Shown here piece by piece: positions 60,707-64,000 of a stretch of DNA of 64,000 nt. Every line of letters starts with the position of its first letter. Position 1 is the first letter of the stretch. The stretch covers positions 1 to 64,000 of the forward strand of contig JAFGBL010000172.1 of NCBI GenBank assembly GCA_016933115.1, in the 5' to 3' direction. Both the position numbers and the translations under genes were made by a program. Below the pieces are notes generated by a model that was not told the DNA's origin, did not search any database, and saw only the letters and a list, made by a program, of their open reading frames with translations. This stretch comes from Bacteroidales bacterium (GTDB taxonomy: Bacteria; Bacteroidota; Bacteroidia; Bacteroidales; JAADJA01).

Positions 60707-62819
60707 TGTTTAGTTGTTTTGGTTTCAGTTTTAAAGATGCGATCAAAAACATCCCTTCGCCCGGTTTGGTGTTGATGTCCACCGTTCCCTTCACCGATTT
60801 GATCTTGTTTACTATATTATTCAATCCCAATCCCGAATTTTGCTTCATCGCTTCTTCCAAGTCAAAACCGATACCGTCATCGCGGTAATACAAAATTATT
60901 TGATTTTCATAACTTTTCAGTTCAATCTTGATGTTTTTGGCCGATGCATGCCGAATCGTATTGTTGATCAACTCCTTTACTGACTGATAGAGCACAGTCT
61001 CCTCAATACCCCGCTGCTCAATGGTATACTGATAAGTAAACACCTCAATGTTGATCGACTCCGTTTTTTTTATAAAGTTGCAAAAATCATTGACTGCAGC
61101 GGCCAATCCGAAATCCTGCAGAATATTGGGCCGGATGTTGCGTGAGATCGTCCGGGTAGAAGTAATTGCCATATCAACCAGTTCTTCAATGTTTCGCACA
61201 GCTTCTTCTTCATCGATCTTTTTGAAATTTTTCTTTTTCAGAAGATCGGTGTACAATTTAACGGTTGAAAGAATTGGTGCAAGATCATCGTGGAGATCAG
61301 CCGCAAAACGCTTTCTTTCGTTTTCCTCGGTTTGAATAATGGTAGTCAGGATGCGGTCTTCCACTTCCTTGCGCTCGGAAATATCACGGGCAATAGTAAG
61401 AATCATTTTTTCACCTTTGTAGTCAAACACACGGCTTTTCATTTCAACCGGAATGGTTAAACCACTTTTGGATATGATCTCAGATTCATACTGATGTTGG
61501 CCAAATTTTCGGATCCTATTGATGTAAGTATCTACCTTTTGTTTTAACAGCTCAGGTTTGATTTGCCTGATATTCATCTTCATAAATTCCTCACGCGAAT
61601 ATCCAAGGTCATCACAAGCGACCTGGTTCACTTCGATAAAGTTGCCTTCAAAATCGATCACAAAAATATCATCGGAACTATTGTTGAACAGGGTCTGAAA
61701 ATGGCGTTCGGATTGTTCGAGTGCCTGCTGCGTTTGTTTAAGCTTTTTGGAGGAACGTTCAAGTTGCGATAGGAATTTCCTTACATTCTCAGCCGTAATA
61801 AAATATACAAAAACCGATAAGGCAAGAATAATAAAACCTGCAATTATCAGTGAATTATAGATCACCTCGCGAACAAGTGAACCCGTTTCGTCTTTCAGGG
61901 GAACTGCGGCAGCAATGTAGACCTTGAAATCGGGATAATAATCCCATGCAGCGATTTTTTTAATCCTGTCGCGTTTCAAAGTATAAGTCGCTACTCCTGA
62001 AGGTTTTGAAAGAATGGTTTCGATGATCGCCTCATCAGTCCACAATTCGCCGGTAGCGTAGGGATGCACTATGAAACGCCCGGTTTCATCCAACACAAAT
62101 GGGAATCCTTTTTTTCCGATTTTCAGGGAAATGATTTTCTGATGTAACTCTTCAATATCTTTTTCCCTGTCACCTACATATAACATTCCAATAATTTCAT
62201 TTCCTCTATAAATGGGTTCATATGCTGTAATATACCAACTATCAACCACAAAGGCCCTTCCAATGTAGGTTTGACCTTTTTCCACAGTTTTTACAACGGG
62301 TGAATCATTGGGGATAAAAGTGCCAACCGCACGATTGCCATCAGTTTTCATCACGTTGGTCGAAATCCTCATGTATCCGATGTCGATCTTCTGGAAAATA
62401 GTAGCCGTACCTCCCACCAGTTTGTGAATATCATCGACGAAATTATAATTTTGGTATAGAGATTTCCCATTGTATTTCCATACTTTTACCGTTGCGCTGT
62501 GGGTTGAACCCGTGACCTGGTTCAGGACGGGAATCCTTACTGTTTCATTTCCAATGGTGAGTTCTCCGTTATAAAACAACCGGTGGGCGACTTTCAGGTC
62601 TGATTTCACCTTGGCCAGTTTCAGGTCGCGCTCCCGCTCAAACATCTTTTTCAGAGTTTGGACTTCCAGGGTCAAATGCCTTTCAAGTGAGTCATTGATA
62701 TTTTTTTTCAGGTTATTGACAGAAAAAAGTGTTACCGCACTTATTGCTACAACAATTCCAGTTATAATTGGAAGATATAAACGAAACTTTGGTGACAACC
62801 ATTTTTTCTCTTTAAACAT
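60693..62819 (-). CDS. Sensor histidine kinase (Cache-PAS-HisKA_3-HATPase)
   Basis: Periplasmic Cache-like region between TMs, PAS (HFQTLFNNSSDDIFVIDFEGNFIEVNQ), FAADLHDDLAPILSTVKLYTDLL phosphoacceptor; overlaps the NarL regulator. Confidence 0.93.
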   Translation of the reverse strand: MFKEKKWLSPKFRLYLPIITGIVVAISAVTLFSVNNLKKNINDSLERHLTLEVQTLKKMFERERDLKLAKVKSDLKVAHRLFYNGELTIGNETVRIPVLNQVTGSTHSATVKVWKYNGKSLYQNYNFVDDIHKLVGGTATIFQKIDIGYMRISTNVMKTDGNRAVGTFIPNDSPVVKTVEKGQTYIGRAFVVDSWYITAYEPIYRGNEIIGMLYVGDREKDIEELHQKIISLKIGKKGFPFVLDETGRFIVHPYATGELWTDEAIIETILSKPSGVATYTLKRDRIKKIAAWDYYPDFKVYIAAAVPLKDETGSLVREVIYNSLIIAGFIILALSVFVYFITAENVRKFLSQLERSSKKLKQTQQALEQSERHFQTLFNNSSDDIFVIDFEGNFIEVNQVACDDLGYSREEFMKMNIRQIKPELLKQKVDTYINRIRKFGQHQYESEIISKSGLTIPVEMKSRVFDYKGEKMILTIARDISERKEVEDRILTTIIQTEENERKRFAADLHDDLAPILSTVKLYTDLLKKKNFKKIDEEEAVRNIEELVDMAITSTRTISRNIRPNILQDFGLAAAVNDFCNFIKKTESINIEVFTYQYTIEQRGIEETVLYQSVKELINNTIRHASAKNIKIELKSYENQIILYYRDDGIGFDLEEAMKQNSGLGLNNIVNKIKSVKGTVDINTKPGEGMFLIASLKLKPKQLNNGNS

Positions 62820-63248
62820 TCTACCTGGTATATTTTCAACAAAACTAAAGGAAATTAGAAAGAAATAATAAATATCGGTAGTAAATTAGACCCTTAATGC
62901 ACAGTAAACAATTATTACGGCACTTTAAAATGGCCTGCATTTAAATGATTGTAACCATAGAATCAATAACTCCAATTATTCCCTCGCTAAAAAAGAAAGC
63001 CCAGGCCATTTAGTCATCCACAAACGGGGCTCCCTAATGCCCTGAATTTTTATTCAGGACCAGGTATCCGACACATGGAGCCGGTTATTTACAACTGAAA
63101 AAAATTCAGACTGTGGGTTATGTTGGATAAGGTTGTTGCATCAATGAACACAAAACCATTTAAAATTTCCGGGAATTGTCTTACCAGAGGGCTTCATTCA
63201 AATCACGGGACAACTGGTCATTACTTCTGTGCCGACCGTCAGTAAAAC

Positions 63249-63285
63249 AATGGCCGAACAGAAAAAATTTTTCCGTCCGGCCATT
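63249..63285 (-). terminator. Probable intrinsic terminator of the downstream-reading gene at 63312-63779
   Basis: 18-bp stem AATGGCCGGACGGAAAAA/TTTTTCTGTTCGGCCATT on the minus strand (two G.U pairs), 27 bp past the stop codon. Confidence 0.6.
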
Positions 63286-63311
63286 TATAATTATATTTTC
63301 CTTTTCGGAGA

Positions 63312-63779
63312 TTACTTATTTTCTTGAACAAAGGGTATTCCTTCCAGGACTTCCATTCTGATACCAGTTAGTATATAGCCTTCAATTTGGTAAAATTGCG
63401 TGGCAACAATGGCATTGGTAGCCTTTTTGATTTTTTTGTAGTACGTCACAATCAGTTTGTCGGTTGCATTACTCAGCTTGATCACTTCGGCAGTCCATGC
63501 ATCTGCCTGTTCGGCGGTCATGGTATTGTACTGGGTTGCATACTGTTCGAGTAAAGAGATTCGTTTCTTTCCGTTTTCTTTGCGTTCTGCTTCATATTCA
63601 TCGTAGAGGGTCCAGAAAGCTTCATTCTGGGATTCATCAAGGGTAATAAAGTTAGCAACGATGGCCTTTTTTTCCATTCCAAAGGCAGCCTGCATCAGGT
63701 CTACTTCTTCTTTAGCTGATTGCGCAAAACTGCTAAAAGCGATGGCTACCAGAGCCAGTAAAATTGTGATTTTTTTCAT
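63312..63779 (-). CDS. Small exported hypothetical protein (Spy/CpxP-like helical composition)
   Basis: Signal peptide MKKITILLALVAIAFSSFAQ; helical, charged mature region. Confidence 0.6.
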   Translation of the reverse strand: MKKITILLALVAIAFSSFAQSAKEEVDLMQAAFGMEKKAIVANFITLDESQNEAFWTLYDEYEAERKENGKKRISLLEQYATQYNTMTAEQADAWTAEVIKLSNATDKLIVTYYKKIKKATNAIVATQFYQIEGYILTGIRMEVLEGIPFVQENK

Positions 63780-63823
63780 TTGTAAGAATTTAAAGTTATT
63801 GATGATTTATTATTTGGTTTCAT

Positions 63824-64000
63824 TTATTTGACAACCGAATCCTGCCCTTTTATAAACCCTTCCTTAATAAGTTCCGATTTGATAACATACAGAATATCGT
63901 CAAGGGTCTTATCGAGTTGTTCTGGATTGAGTGATGCCGTAGTCCCCGACCACAACAATTTATCCGACTCCAGGGAATAGATGCTTGTTTCAACGTAAAA
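63824..64000 (-). CDS. C-terminal part of a hypothetical exported protein; 5' end lies beyond the window
   Basis: Minus-strand frame reads FYVETSIYSLESDKLLWSGTTASLNPEQLDKTLDDILYVIKSELIKEGFIKGQDSVVK*. Confidence 0.65.
   Translation of the reverse strand, partial: FYVETSIYSLESDKLLWSGTTASLNPEQLDKTLDDILYVIKSELIKEGFIKGQDSVVK

Noticed and set aside
1-64000. tRNA, rRNA or riboswitch genes
   Set aside because: Scanned by eye for T-loop (GGTTCGAATCC-like) and TPP/cobalamin/SAM riboswitch cores; only matches inside coding sequence. Infernal/tRNAscan would be decisive

Overview
The window looks like a chromosomal segment from an anaerobic Bacteroidota (Bacteroidales/Marinilabiliales-like) bacterium. 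That placement is inferred from gene content and from TTTG-N18/19-TAnnTTTG promoters. Coding density is high. I saw no rRNA, tRNA, CRISPR array, phage or intact transposase gene. Left half: a 2-oxoacid:ferredoxin oxidoreductase operon (vor/kor type), uvrC, thiL, a sufBCDS-sufE-DUF59 operon followed by dxs, purC, phoH, a biotin-dependent acyl-CoA carboxylase operon, an Hpt protein plus a sigma-54 response regulator, a PHP-like protein coupled to a GT39-type glycosyltransferase, rimP-nusA-infB, tkt-pdxB, and an ECF sigma operon with two tandem paralogous barrel-like proteins. Right half (about 46.6-62.8 kb, all minus strand): a hydrogen-metabolism island with a trimeric [FeFe] hydrogenase (HydABC/Hnd type), all three maturases (HydE, HydF, HydG), a sensory [FeFe]-hydrogenase domain fused to a histidine kinase, a receiver-kinase hybrid, several atypical receivers and a Cache/PAS kinase-NarL pair. 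The island's intergenic regions are rich in repeats: REP-like inverted modules, heptad arrays, an ATTGC-type hairpin element and a degraded hydE tail copy. The best candidate for an under-described system is this H2-sensing phosphorelay, whose sensor has an altered H-cluster pocket and whose core has no obvious DNA-binding output.
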